64,000 nt of DNA from Aedes albopictus (taxonomy: Eukaryota > Arthropoda > Insecta > Diptera > Culicidae), in NCBI RefSeq assembly GCF_035046485.1, contig NC_085138.1, positions 290,204,256 to 290,268,255 on the forward strand, given 5' to 3'. The notes under the pieces are model-generated. The model was not told the DNA's origin. It worked only from the letters and a program-made list of their open reading frames with translations, and did not search any database. Shown piece by piece: positions 44,741 to 56,149 of this stretch. Each line of letters opens with the position of its first letter. Position 1 is the stretch's first letter. The position numbers and the translations under genes were made by a program.

Positions 44741-44880
44741 ACAAAGGAGTAAACAAGATGAGATTAGCCGCTCCTAATATGGGGATCAGACGCTGTTGCT
44801 AGCCGATCCTCTTGGAGCACAGACGCTCAGGTTTCCCTGTCAGTCTGAGGTGTTGGTAACCCGATGCTCGCAGGTTGATT

Positions 44881-46185
44881 GATGTCACGCAGAGGTAGAG
44901 ATTTGAGTTGCTGGGAATGGAATCTTTATTGCGCGAATTACCCAGCCTTTGCCGTGTCTAAAGACACAACCGATTGTATATTTTTGCCATCGAAAATATT
45001 CGCATGCACCAGTATGCATTATCGCAGCTTCCCAGGAGAAACGATGAGCTCGAGATGGATCAGGTGCACCGCTGCTGGCGCGCGGTCATCCCAAATTCGA
45101 GCACATTTCGACTCGATAATTTGCCATTTTCTCATTTTATCGAAAATTAATCTTCGGGGACGATCTTAACGACAGCCCTCTACTGTGATGGCTATTGGAC
45201 CGTCGCCATCGCCCAGCAAAAATCAAGAAGATTCCCAGCAAAAATTAAACCACCCGAAATTGGAATCAAATTTTACGATCGTAACCACGGCATTCGGGTC
45301 CGGCTGCCTAATAAAACTATAAAAACCCATCGCGCTTGAAAGCTCGCCCCGTAACCACCGGGTCGCCAGCCACCAGCCAAGGGCACCCCGATTGTGTGGA
45401 TTCACTTGTTGCAATTCAAACGACGACCCAGCCAGGACAACCCCGCATTGAATCGCGAGTGACCAACAAGGCCTTCATCTCGTGGCCCCGCAGAGACTCA
45501 TTACTTGCAACGATCGATTGGTACCTCCCAGGATATGGCTCGTTACCAATTTGCATAATGATCGCCCGAAATGCGGTCGTTAAGCTGCACTGAATTAGTT
45601 CTTTAAAAAACCATCCCCAAAACGTGAATGGCTCTCCCCGGCTGTGAGTGTTTTCGGTTTTCGGTGCCATTTTATGGCCATCACTGCTTCTTTGCTGCAA
45701 CAGCATGAGTTCCTCCTCGGTTTTTCGAGGGGCCAAACATCAGGCGGTGGTGGTGGCGAATCATTAGCCGAGGCTCACTGGAGGTTTCGGGGGTCTGTTG
45801 TCCCCTCAAGGATTGGTCAAATTTCTTCCGCTCCGGAGCGGAGGAGCAGTCGATAAACAACGAAAATTATTAATCGTAAAAATGCAAATAAATTGTTGTT
45901 CCAGCTCGTCATGAGTGACGCCTTGAATTTGGATTTCGTTTCATTCATTCCGGTAGGTCGACGCGACGCTGCGGTCGTGTGAGTCACATTATCAGCAGGT
46001 TCCAGCTGGTTTAGGCAAAGAGGTGAGAAATGGAAGGTAACCGTATTGGTTGATGTTATGATAAGCACCAAAAATGTCCGCTTTCATACTTGATAGTTGG
46101 TAGACTACTATTTGGTTCGTTGAATCTACGCCAAATGAAGAATCCCTCTCCACTGGATTCTGGTCTGCATCATTCACCTAAAGTG
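44881..46185. other. Unique-looking non-coding DNA
   Basis: No TIRs or LINE motifs. Includes 'aaaactataaaaaccc' (45315-45330), TATA-like but without supporting elements. ORFs up to 106 codons overlap on both strands and match nothing recognised. Confidence 0.3.
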
Positions 46186-46385
46186 GGGTATCAAGCCACT
46201 TGGACAGCGGCTTCTATTTTGGGCTCTCTTCCGCTACAACTCAGTCAATTTTGAAACAGTTCACGAAGTTTTGTACAAGGCCAAATACACCGCGTTCCAC
46301 AAATTGTGTCAATTAGTCCAAAATTGACTGAGTTACAGCGGAAAGTGCTTGAAATGGAAGCTACTGCCCAAGTGCCTCGGTTCCC
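46186..46385. mobile_element. Hairpin MITE, family C copy 1
   Basis: GGGTATCAAGCCACTTGGAC ... mirrored by 'cccaagtgcctcggttccc'; arms include CTCAGTCAATTTTGA. Right TA at 46386-46387; left flank TG instead of TA. Same family as 53890-54104. Confidence 0.75.
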
Positions 46386-46554
46386 TAAATAACACAGCGT
46401 AACAAAAATTAACTTTTTATCTGTATCAAGAGCAAACACACTTAGAAATTCTGAAATTCTGAAACGGAATCACGTTAACGGTTGCGTTAAATGTCAACAA
46501 ATTCGTTTCACCAGAAACGTAGAAGCAGTATCACGTTCATCAGCCACCTTCTAA

Positions 46555-46640
46555 CTCGGTGAAATAGCCGAGAGGTAAGAGATGTGGCTCACGATCAGGA
46601 GATCCGGTGTTCGAATCCATGCATGGCGTCATTTTACTTT
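46555..46640 (+). mobile_element. tRNA-like SINE head
   Basis: A box TAGCCGAGAGG (46565-46575) and B box TGTTCGAATCC (46608-46618) at tRNA spacing. Flanks do not form an acceptor stem, so it is a tRNA-derived repeat rather than a tRNA gene. Confidence 0.6.
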
Positions 46641-47239
46641 TCTATGTTTTATCTGTCAAATCGGTTTTAGCGATTGCTAGACGCTAAGAAAAAAAAAAAT
46701 AAGTTTTATTTTGGGGTGTCTTGAAAGACGTAAATTTACATGTTTCAACCAAGGTTTCAACCTCTAAATTTGTGTTTTTGGAGATGCTCGTATATGTCAC
46801 GTTCAGGACACTTAAAATTACATGATATTTTCTAGGTGTGAACTTATGTGTCTCCGAAGGATTTTGGGCCGCTGAATCCGAATCCGGGTTCAGATTTGCT
46901 CTAACACGTCACAATTTCGAGCTATACCTCAATTTATAGGGCAAAATATGTGATTTTGGGCTTTTTTGACTGCAAGCCATTAAGCAATGAAATATTTTTT
47001 TTAAGCAAACAAAAGGTTAATTGGTCAATCAACATCTGAATTAACGACGCATGCAAAATAGTTCGTTTTACCACATCGAATTTGATAGTTTATTTAGAAA
47101 TATTTTAATTTTTATTTTTTTCATGGAGAATTAAATTTTTCGTATATTTTAAGGCAAAAACAATTTTTGAGTGATATTTTAATGAAACTTAACATATACA
47201 CATACATACACGATAAAAAAAGGATAAATTATTAGTGAA

Positions 47240-47548
47240 ATTCCGAAAAAAATCCACAGCTCAGGTGAGATTTGAATTCACGACCAGGGATGCCATATAT
47301 ACAGATTTATCTGTATTATACAGATTTTTGAGCATCCGTACAGATTTTATTTTATATGAGATACGGATTTTTGAGATGGAGGGGCTATTTTATTTTTGTA
47401 TGGGATACAGATTTTTCACCCAAATTTTGTATGGGATACTGATTTTTGAAAAGTGCGATACATAAATTTCAAAAAATTATCTGGCATCCCTGCTCACGAC
47501 CCTTATTCGCTAGACAAGTGCTTTTCCAACTAAGCTACCGAGCCAATT
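47240..47548 (-). mobile_element. tRNA-derived SINE head, split by a hAT MITE
   Basis: On the minus strand: GGCTCGGTAGCTTAGTTGG (A box TAGCTTAGTTGG, plus-strand 47526-47537), ACTTGTCTAGCGAATAAGGG, then after the insertion TTCAAATCTCACCTGAG. Removing the MITE joins A- and B-box regions at tRNA spacing. Confidence 0.75.
47285..47492. mobile_element. 208-bp hAT MITE
   Basis: Ends CAGGGATGCCA and TGGCATCCCTG, with 8-bp TSD TTCACGAC (47277-47284) / CTCACGAC (47493-47500), one mismatch. Repeated 'tacagattttt' and 'gggatac' inside. Confidence 0.85.
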
Positions 47549-47859
47549 AATGACATGGCATTTTAGTTGTCATAAGGTAATCCAAATCTCATCGATCATG
47601 TTTCATCCTTCCCTTAACTTGCATCGCAAATATATCCATCTCTTATGATCATATGTATATGAAGAGCGAGAGCAATTTATTTAGTGTTGAATCTGTTGCC
47701 TATTTTACAGGCGTCTTTTTCCCATCCACTTAATGAGGAAGAACAAATGAAACCTGGAAGGCCATCAATAGATAGGCAAATCACTTTTCCTTACGCCTTG
47801 TCAAATTTAGAAAAATTGCCCACACATTCTGTAGGCCCTTACAAATTAAAAAAAATACC

Positions 47860-48075
47860 TGATTCTTTCAGAAATTCTTCGAGTGATTCCTCTAAAAACT
47901 TATCGATGGATTTATTTAGAAAACCATTAATTAAAGTGAAAATCCATTATTTAAAGTAAAGTATCAAAATCTTCAGAAACTTCTCACTGGATTTCTAAAA
48001 AAAAGCCTTCAGCTATTACTTCAGAAAATCTTCCAGGTAATTAAGAAATTCTGACAGGAATACATACGGATATAT
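47860..48075. repeat. Short AATTCC-type array
   Basis: 'ttctttcagaaattcttcgag', 'tcttcagaaacttctc', 'aaaatcttccagg': the same degenerate repeat as 49430-51540. Confidence 0.6.
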
Positions 48076-48079
48076 CACA

Positions 48080-48674
48080 ATACGCGCGACCTGAGACGAG
48101 ACATAACACTTATAGTTCTTACTATCGTCAAGATATTAAAAATTACCTTTCGTCGACCGGTTTCGAGCTCGATGTCGCCCATCAACAGGACAATGTCCGA
48201 CTGATTGCGTTCAGTTTTCGTACGACCTTCGTACACGTCCGAAGAGAAGAGATGCTACTGAGATTCCGTGTCTACCATATTGAAAATACACGACACGATG
48301 GGAGGGTCGTCTTCATTCATCAACGGTCTTCGCGTGTTGCTGATAAACATTGACTCCCAAGCGTTTAAGTGCAATGTCACGCCTTCGACGAGTTTTGCGT
48401 TTCCCCAGTCGATTTCGTGGTGGGAGTCTGCTACGTGCGCTGCCACGCTTGATTCGGTTGATTTGTTAGATTGGACAGCATTTTTGTGTTCTTTTAAGCG
48501 AACCTTCATTTTCCGGCGAGTTTGACCAATGTAAACTGCCGGACAGTCTTTACATGGTATCTCGTATATTCCGGATTTTTCATCCGGTGATACCTTGTCC
48601 TTAAGGTTGCATAAAAGATCTCGTAGGGTCTTGTCGCTTTTGTGCACAACGGAAAGCGCATCAATCATTTTCAA
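48080..48674 (-). pseudogene. Penelope-like element, GIY-YIG endonuclease end
   Basis: The 139-codon minus frame (48674-48255) contains SGIYEIPCKDCPAVYIGQT with the GIY and YIG motifs and the C-x2-C insert typical of Penelope elements, then RRKMKVRLKEHKNAV (catalytic R and EH) and AAHVADSHHEIDW. In Penelope elements this domain nicks DNA for reverse transcription. The RT is absent, so it is 5'-truncated near 48674, where foldback sequence starts. The 3' flank continues to about 48080 ('gagctcgaaaccggtcgacgaaagg' on the minus strand). The domain frame itself is open. Confidence 0.9.
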
Positions 48675-49400
48675 ATTTTTACTGTAAGTTGGTGATCTAG
48701 TTGCCTATATATGGTCCAAATATGAGAAAGATCGGGCCATTCTACATGAAATTAGAAAATATTGTAGTAAACGACATGATTATCCGATAGTCAACTTTGA
48801 ACTGTTATATTCCGAATTCAATGAACCGAATGCAATGGAATTTTGAGCATTTAAGACTTATATAATGATCTTTGAAAAACGTTTGACTTGAATTAAAATT
48901 GTTCATCAGAAAAAAAGTTATAGTAATTTAATTTATAATATGATTTTTTGTAAATTGATCTTTTTTTTAACATACACCCCTACTTCCTTTCAAAACATAT
49001 TAATATTCATGTCAATTAGAGGGAATTAAAATGAACTATAATAACCATCTTGAATGTCGAAGCGATGTTAAAATTTTGGCTAATTTAGAATTTTTTTAAT
49101 GGAAAAATAAGTCAAAAGATTTTCGAAGTTCATTATATAAGTCTCAAGTGCTCAAAATTTCATTTCATTCGGTTTATTGAATCCGGAGTTACAGAAGCTC
49201 AAAGTAAGCTATCGGATAATTCTGCCTTTTACTTAAAAGTTTTCTAAATTCGTGTAGAATAGTCCTATCTTTCTTAAATTAGGACAATTGATAGAGAACT
49301 GTTTCTCCAACTTTTAGTTAAAATTTGAGAATTTTCGATGCACTTCTCGAAAAGATACAGCTAGTTAACTATTTTTTGAAACGTAAAAATTTGGCCTGTA
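48675..49400. repeat. Foldback sequence with ~185-bp inverted arms
   Basis: 48725-48885 ('gagaaagatcgggccattctac' ... 'agacttatataatgatcttt') is mirrored at 49105-49275 ('gaagttcattatataagtctc' ... 'gtagaatagtcctatctttc'). The left end is cut near the Penelope boundary. Non-coding. Confidence 0.75.
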
Positions 49401-49429
49401 CCGATCATTTTGTCTATCCCCTGTAGATG

Positions 49430-51540
49430 CTATCTATGAGGATTCTAGAGGATCATCCAGATTTCATATTTCAAGAACTCCTCTAGAAAAGCATCACAGG
49501 TTTCCTCGGAATTCCTTCATAGATTAAAAAAAAATTACGAGTATTACTTCAGCGATTTCTTCAGAACACCGAAAGTTCAGAACTGCTTCAGCAATAATTC
49601 CAGGGATTCCTTTGAGAATCTTCTATGGATTCCATCCCATATATGCTCCATGGATTCCTTAAGAAATTACTCCAGGAATTTTGTCTGCAGAAACTCTTTC
49701 GGTGGTCTCTTTGGAAATCCTCCACAGAATCTTTAAGAAATATCTCAAGAGCTTCCTGCAGTTCTTCTCTTAAGATTTTTTCCAGGAATTTATCTAAAAA
49801 TATTTTTGATTATTCCTACTGAATCACTGATGGTGGATTACTATATAAATATTTATATTAATTCATTTAAAAAATCCCTTGGTAATTTCTCCATGGACTC
49901 CTTCAGAGTTTTCTATAGTCTACATACAGAAATTCTTTCAAAACTTCTCTCATAAATTATTCCAATGGTTCTTCAGAAAATCTTCCAGAGATTCCTTCGA
50001 TTACTAGTACAAATATTTCTTCAAGAAGTTTACCAAAGATTTGTTCAGGAATTATTCTAGGAATTGCATTGAAAATTCCTGCAGACTTGCGTCCAGGAAT
50101 TTATACAGAGATACATCCATGAAATCCTGTAATTATTCTTCCAAAGACTATTCTATTATTACTTGCAGCAATTCAGGCAAAAATTCCTCCAGAGATTTCT
50201 TCAGAATATCCTCTAGATGTTCCTCCACGTATTTCCTCCGGAATTTCGCTAATAATTCCTCCATGGAATTGTTAAGGAATTTATTCAGAAATATTTCCTA
50301 GGAATATCGTCAGAACTCTTTTAAAAATAATCCAACCGTTTTTTTTTTCTAGGGATATTTACAAATAGGTATTCCTTCAAAAAAACGTCCACATTATGCT
50401 CCAGGAATTCTTTCAGAATGATTATTACAAAAAGATTTCTTCTGAAATAATCCTAACGATCCCTAAATATACTTTTCGAGGAATTCAGTCAAAGCCCTTG
50501 GAAACAAGATTCCTTCAAAAATCCTCAAGAGAATCATTCAAATGTACTTCAACAGGAGATTTTTTCAGAAATTCTTTCGGAAATTCTTTAAGAAATCCTT
50601 GCTTGGATTCCATTTTTAAATCCTTCAGAGATTCCATCAAAAATATGTATCTCCAAAGACTTTTTTAGATTTTTATGGTTTTTCACAGGAATTTCAGTAA
50701 GGGATTATTTTAAAAGTTCTTCTATGGAGTTAGCTGGAATTCTTCTAAAAGTTTCTTCGTAAATCTTGAAGAAGTTTCTTGAAAGACTTAAGTATTAAAT
50801 AAAAATTCTTGAAAGAATCCTTATAGAAATATCTAAAGAATCCCATAAAAATTTCTTGTGATATCTTAAACAATTTCTGGAGGAAATTCTTGTATAAAAT
50901 AATTGAGGTGATTTCTGAAATTATGTTTGCAAAAACACTTGGAAAATGCCTGGCAGAATACATGAACCAACTTCTTAGATGACCTCCTTAATTCCTAATA
51001 AAAAATCAAGAGCAACTTGTGGAGAAACTGTGGAAGTAATTCGAAGGAAAAGTTGCATGTGAAATTCTGGAGAAGAAAACCGTAGAGAGTTTCTGGAAGA
51101 AGTTCTTACAAATGTCCACAGATCCCTGCAGAAATTGCAGACAAAGGTACTGGTTGTATCCTTGGAGAAATTTCTTAGTAAATTTCATAATGATCCCTGG
51201 AGAGTTTTTTGAAGCAATTTCAGTAGAATTTGTTTCAAAATTTTTGAAGTGGTTAGTGCAGAAATCTCACTAGGACCCTAGGACGAGTTTGTAAACGATT
51301 TTCTAAAGAAATTCGTGGTGTAGATTCAAGATAAAATTTCGAGAAATTTCTTGCGAAACTGCTGTAGCAGATCCAAGCAAAGTTCTTGAAGAATGTTTAT
51401 AGAAATACATGATCAGTAAAACATTCTAAAGGGACACCTGGAGGAATCTGTGAAAATATTCTTGCAGAAATTATTCTACGATACCCTGCAAAAATCTTCT
51501 TTCGATTTCTGAAAGAATCCCTAAGTTACGTCTCAACTGG
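49430..51540. repeat. Long degenerate AATTCC array with strand switch
   Basis: 49440-50740 repeats T-rich phrases ('aattccttcagaaattcctcc'-like, Ser/Arg/Asn-rich frames). From about 50745 the same phrases appear reverse-complemented ('ttcttgaagaaatttctgg'-like). So the array is two inverted halves. Spacing is roughly 15 or 30 bases and very degenerate. The short ORFs are by-products. Confidence 0.8.
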
Positions 51541-53113
51541 ATCAAAGCTCAATAATGTCAAGGAAACTATCACTACGATAAGAGTATGGATCGACCGATA
51601 ATCGAATACGTCACCGCCAGCATGGTTTAACCGAATACCTACGCGTTTAAAGCTACAGCTACTGAACCCTTTCGATTACATGATGTAATTTACATCATAA
51701 ATCGTAGAGCTTCTCCATGTTCTCCAACTCCACGATTCGACAGGTGACAGCTTCCCCGCTCGCTCTAGGACGTGGCTTGCGTGCCCGAAACCGATTGTGA
51801 CACCTCAAACGCCGCACGCCACGTCTAATGCCAAAATAATCGCATCAATTATCGAGTCAACACCTTCGTCGGCTTCATAAATAAAGTCTCAGCCGCCGGG
51901 CCAGCTGCTCGCACACTCACAATCCGGACCGTCATGTGACCGTTTGTCGTCCAGTTCTTTCCCGTTCCCACCACCGATAGATGGTGCCGGCCAAAGTCGT
52001 CGTCGTCGTCCATCAGGTGGTAGTACTACCTTTCTAAACGTTTCCCTGTCTTAGCACACGTACCGAGAGTTTTGCGAAAACCTGATGGCCGCTGCGATGG
52101 AAGGGGGAGCAAATGCGCCCGCTTGTGGTCAGTAATTTATCACCACTTTTACACCATTTAATGCTTCGCTGCTTCTCACATTGTTCCCTCGAAGAAAACT
52201 CGGCTGCTCGGCGCGCTGCGGCTGCCTTCTAGCGAAGCGAAGCGATGGTTGCTCTACCTTAGATGAGGTTCGTCGTCTCTAGGTGGCAAGTCTCCACTGA
52301 GCCACGTAGCATCGATGTCGTTCGGAAAGTAACGAATGCATAAAACATAAACGCAAATAAATTAATGCAAAATAGGTGGTGCGAGCGGCTCTGATACTCT
52401 GATAGAAAGAGAGCCGAAAGTGTTTACCCACCGCAAGATCGATGGCAGTGCGACACACGCACGCAATCGCTCTCTGGCTAGGCTGGATCGAGCCGGGGGA
52501 TAATTAATAATTGTAATTTAATCTGTATTAAGTATAGGCTTTTATTGAAATTACATGAGCATGTGTCGAGAGTGGAATGATTGAGTTGCACGCGGCGGGT
52601 TCTGTGTTATCCTTCTGCAGAGCAGTTTGCGTGCGGCTAGTGGTGTAGGCAACTATCGAGATCATCGGCAAGAAAACGAATAGGTGCAAGAGATAGCACT
52701 TTGCTTCTTCAGGATCGACCGAGGGTTCCGCGCAGCAATTTCTTCATCTAGATCTGCATCTTGGTCGGGGTGATCTGTAGCTGCAAGCTGTACCGCCCGG
52801 ACTGTTGGCAACTAACAAATCAATTGGCACACACAAGGCAGGGGGTAGGTAGGTTTTTGCCTCTAGTTGTCTGTCGACCGATGCGATGCGAAAGATATGG
52901 GCGAGTAGAGTGCATGCGTTCGCCTCCGTAGCTTATGAAGTTGTTCAACGAAGGAGATAATGATTATGTTTCCAGATCAATAGAACAAGCATGTTCACGC
53001 CTCCGGTTTTTATTATCGTTAGTCTGCTTTTAGCGTCTTACGAAGTGGTTCGACTTGGGTTTCCACAGCGACTAGTGAGGTGGTTCGTCCTAGCCATTTG
53101 ACTGATTAGGTTA
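51541..53113. other. GC-richer unique-looking DNA
   Basis: No TIRs, no LINE motifs and no convincing ORF across 51700-52950. Homeodomain-like TAATTA (52501-52510) and clustered CG-containing words could be host regulatory sequence, but this is not established. Confidence 0.3.
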
Positions 53114-53115
53114 TA

Positions 53116-53350
53116 TCGCCCCCTTAATGCTAGAACTAGGTAACTCGTTTTGGGAAGTACGGGAAAAAACGGCTGGTAAAACTTATCCTGCTATAAAACA
53201 AACGCTTTGTTGGTCTTAAAAGAAGAATCATTATGTGTTTTTGTAGTTTCAATCGACAAACTTTTGTTTATTGTGGTAAACGTTCAGATGTAAACAAATT
53301 GCTCGCGAATTCGCAAAACCAGTTACCTAGTTCTAGCATTAAGGGGACGA
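53116..53350. mobile_element. 235-bp TA-flanked MITE
   Basis: TCGCCCCCTTAATGCTAGAA... at the left, mirrored at the right (TTCTAGCATTAAGGGGACGA), arms over 35 bp; TA at 53114-53115 and 53351-53352. Confidence 0.87.
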
Positions 53351-53499
53351 TATGATAATGGAACATGATTACAAAGTTCATTCAATTTTCTTAAATATTC
53401 GAAATGTGGATCTTCAAAATAGAAGGTTATCGCGACAATGTCAAGCTAAAATTTAAAAATTCTCCATAAATAATGAACACTTAGACAATTAAAATTTGC

Positions 53500-53626
53500 A
53501 ACTTCACCCACACAAATACACTATAAAAATAGATTTTCAAGACAGAAATTCGAAAAATCGAACCCGCCACCCTCATTATGGTCATGCTGAATACTCACGC
53601 TTTCACAACTCTGGCTATATGAGCCC
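53500..53626 (-). mobile_element. Feilai-type SINE fragment
   Basis: On the minus strand: GGCTCATATAGCCAGAG, 'gtgagtattcagcatgaccat', GCGGGTTCGATTTT: the same order and wording as the SINE at 23370, truncated after the B box. Interior A box TAGCCAGAGTTG. Confidence 0.75.
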
Positions 53627-53889
53627 TTTTATTCATCATATTGCTGTTTATTGGACTACCAAACTAACAAAAGGTCATAAAAAAGTTGTTTCAAAATTTC
53701 CATCAATTGCCTAACAGAATTATGGAAATGGTAGAAATCCACTGATTGTTCTCTAAAAAAAACAACGACGCAAGTCGAAATGTTCCTGAATACTTCATTT
53801 AGAAAAGTAAGAATTCCATCAAAGTCATCATCGAATTGGGAAACTTATCCATGGCACTTATGTTCAACGTAGGGGCAGAACTGAAAATA

Positions 53890-54104
53890 GGGAATCGCGC
53901 TACTTGGGCGGTGGCTTCTATATTCGTCTGTTTTCCACTATAACTCAGTCAAATTTGAACCAATTGACACAACTTTTGGAATGTGGTGAGATAGGTATAG
54001 TATCTACCAGTGTACAACATTTCAAGTCAATTGGTTAAAAATTGACTGAATTATAGTGGAAAACAGACGAATATAGAAGCCACCGCCCAAGTGGCACGAT
54101 ACCC
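53890..54104. mobile_element. Hairpin MITE, family C copy 2
   Basis: GGGAATCGCGCTACTTGGGC... mirrored by 'gcccaagtggcacgataccc'; arms of about 80 bp, TA at 53888-53889 and 54105-54106. More complete than 46186-46385. Confidence 0.85.
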
Positions 54105-54109
54105 TATAA

Positions 54110-54640
54110 GCCTTTCGTAATTCCGGCGAAGCACCTAACGTTTCTTTTGTAATACCACCGGTTGTGATCTGAACCTGTTTTCATGCTAACCGTTCATCAG
54201 GTTATCGAAAAAGCTGTTATTTACGTGCCGTATGCATAGGTTTGATTCACTGTTACATTTGGTCACTTCCAGCGGAACACCCGGAACTAGTAACACTACC
54301 GGTAGTTACTTATGTGAACTGTGCCTATTTTTTATTATCTGTTCATCAAGCGATTCGATGTACCGGTTTTGGGTCATTTTCATATTTAATTAATTCCGGC
54401 GGGACATCCGGAACTGGTTGTGGAACACTAGCGATAGTCTCTAATGTGATATGAGACTATTTTTTTTTTTTTTCTGAAAACCGTTTATAAGGTTATCGAA
54501 AAAGCCGAGATTTGATGTGCCGTATGTAAAGCTTTGGCTCCCTTCTACATTAGACCACTTCCGAAGGGACACCAGGAACTGATTCCGGGACATGCATATT
54601 ATGCGTGCATGCCCTGGAAGAAATCATTGTACCTGATAGT
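54110..54640 (+). repeat. ~180-bp tandem repeat, block 1
   Basis: Repeats of 'accgttcatcaggttatcgaaaaagc', 'gtgccgtatgcataggttt', 'cacttccagcggaacacccggaac' and 'ggaacactagcgatagtctc'. The same repeat continues at 56150-56640 after other sequence. Confidence 0.7.
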
Positions 54641-55444
54641 GGGATTTTGTAACTTTTTTTTTTTCAAAATACTTTTAAGGCAGAGAATTTCACTCAAATC
54701 TTTAAGCTGTCAGTGTCATTTTAACTCAAAATTTTCCAATCTTTCCGAAAAAAATACTTTTGAAACTGGAGAAACACGGAGTACATCCGAAAAGGGCTAA
54801 AACTTATTAAGTTATCAAAAAAATCAATATTAAATTAGTAATATCTTCTAAACGGTGCATCTTAGAAAAATGTTACCGAAGTACTTTTTTCTTGCAATTT
54901 TGATGTACTTTCATAAAATTAGGGCGACAAACTTTTTTGACTTTACTTAATAGCTTTTTTTGAAAACCGTAATTTTTTAATACATTTTTTTTTCATTGTA
55001 ACCTATTTTTCTCCAGAACAACCTACTGTGCACAAGATAGCATTTTCAGTCAGCTATAATATAAGGATAATAAAAAAATATTGACATGTCACTTTTGAGG
55101 GAAAATCTATATTTTAGTTCAAATCACAAAAACCAAACATTTTTTTTACCGTGCATATTTTCTCCATATAGCACCAACAATTGTCTAAAACTTCGCCGAA
55201 GACACCAAACCGATCGGACAAACAGTTTTCGAGATACAATTTTTTGAAGATATCATGTACATTTTTCATAGGCCCTTCTCATAAGTAAGGCTAGATTCAA
55301 AATTTCGAACCAAGCATGCAAAACGGCGTCTTTGCTCCCCAAATACTTGTATGCAAGGTTTCATGCAAATAAAAAAATACAAAAAATAAAAACTGGAAAA
55401 ATTTCTCACTTGTTCGTGGAATCGCTCTAAATATAAGCTGTTCC
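54641..55444. other. AT-rich dispersed-repeat sequence, no gene
   Basis: Includes 'ttcgccgaagacaccaaaccgatcgg' (55190-55215), reminiscent of the 'gaagaccgtaaaccgatccg' part of foldback repeat B. No coding frame. Confidence 0.35.
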
Positions 55445-55445
55445 G

Positions 55446-55770
55446 GGGCCCGTGGCGCAAGTGGTCACACGTTTGCTTCATAAGCAGATGGTCATGGATA
55501 CGATCCCAGCCCTGGCACTTTTGTCAGTTGCTCTTTCCGCCTGAGATCAGCTAACATTGACCCTCTTCTGAGCCCATGGCTCAAACGGACCCGGATACTT
55601 GGACATCGGCGAACGGCAACTCATAATGGACCCCCAGCCGGACTGTAAAAAGAACAACCAACATCACAGCCACACATCAACTTTCTCGTGCTCATCATTC
55701 TAACATGATAAGGTAGAAAGTGAAAGCAGCGCGAAAAGCAACCAGTTCGATATAGTAAAATAATAGAATA
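55446..55770 (+). mobile_element. tRNA-derived SINE
   Basis: Head GGGGCCCGTGGCGCAAGTGG with A box TGGCGCAAGTGG (55453-55464), a CAT-containing anticodon-like stem-loop (GCTTCATAAGC) and a decayed B box GGATACGATCCC. A tRNA-unrelated body follows, ending in 'agtaaaataatag'. No acceptor stem pairs, so it is a SINE. Confidence 0.65.
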
Positions 55771-55889
55771 CATTTAGGCGCTGTAAGAAAGTGGAAGTAC
55801 AGCTGCCAATTGGAATCGCTCACGTAGTGCCCTAGTGGACAAAGTTGTAAATTAGGTTAAGTGGCTAAAAATTTAAAAAAACATATAAG

Positions 55890-56110
55890 CTAGGATATAG
55901 CTTTTTCAGAATCACAGATCTCTTTGCGGTCTGCGACAAAGTATTTCCTGCACACTTTGCGCTATATTTTATTTTGGTTACAAGATTCATGTAAAATTTG
56001 ACATAAAAAAAGCAAGCAAATGAAATTGTTTATACTAAATCGCATTTACATTTCAACCACATTACAGAGCGCGGGGCGCAACCAATCGCATAAAAATTTT
56101 GATGTTTTTT
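55890..56110. repeat. Half-copy of foldback repeat B
   Basis: 'cagatctctttgcggtctgcgacaaagtatttcctgcacactttgcgctat' parallels the right arm of repeat B at 28388-28440. No partner arm is nearby. Confidence 0.5.
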
Positions 56111-56149
56111 TTCTGAGATGGCCAAATTTTGATCTACGAGGTTTATGAA

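Larger units (their letters stand above)
38600..44880 (-). mobile_element. RTE-clade LINE copy 2, split by a TTAA element
   Basis: 5' leader about 44880-44740, endonuclease, linker, RT and C-terminal region down to 42338, then the TTAA element, then the last bases of the LINE tail at 38600-38634 ('acatttatttgctcaatatcac', reverse of the 'gttgaacaaataaatgt' tail at 24175). It retains the endonuclease start that copy 1 lacks. Many frameshifts and stops, plus an internal deletion of a few hundred bases between GGTEDERVCLG and the GVQENGVWRRRM region (about 42640-42665). Confidence 0.88.

Noticed and set aside
49625..50668. Serine/arginine/asparagine-rich ORFs
   Set aside because: Translation of the degenerate AATTCC array; same pattern in several frames.
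55446..55515. Functional tRNA-Met gene
   Set aside because: A box and CAT-containing loop are present, but the acceptor stem does not pair, the B box is altered and a SINE body follows.
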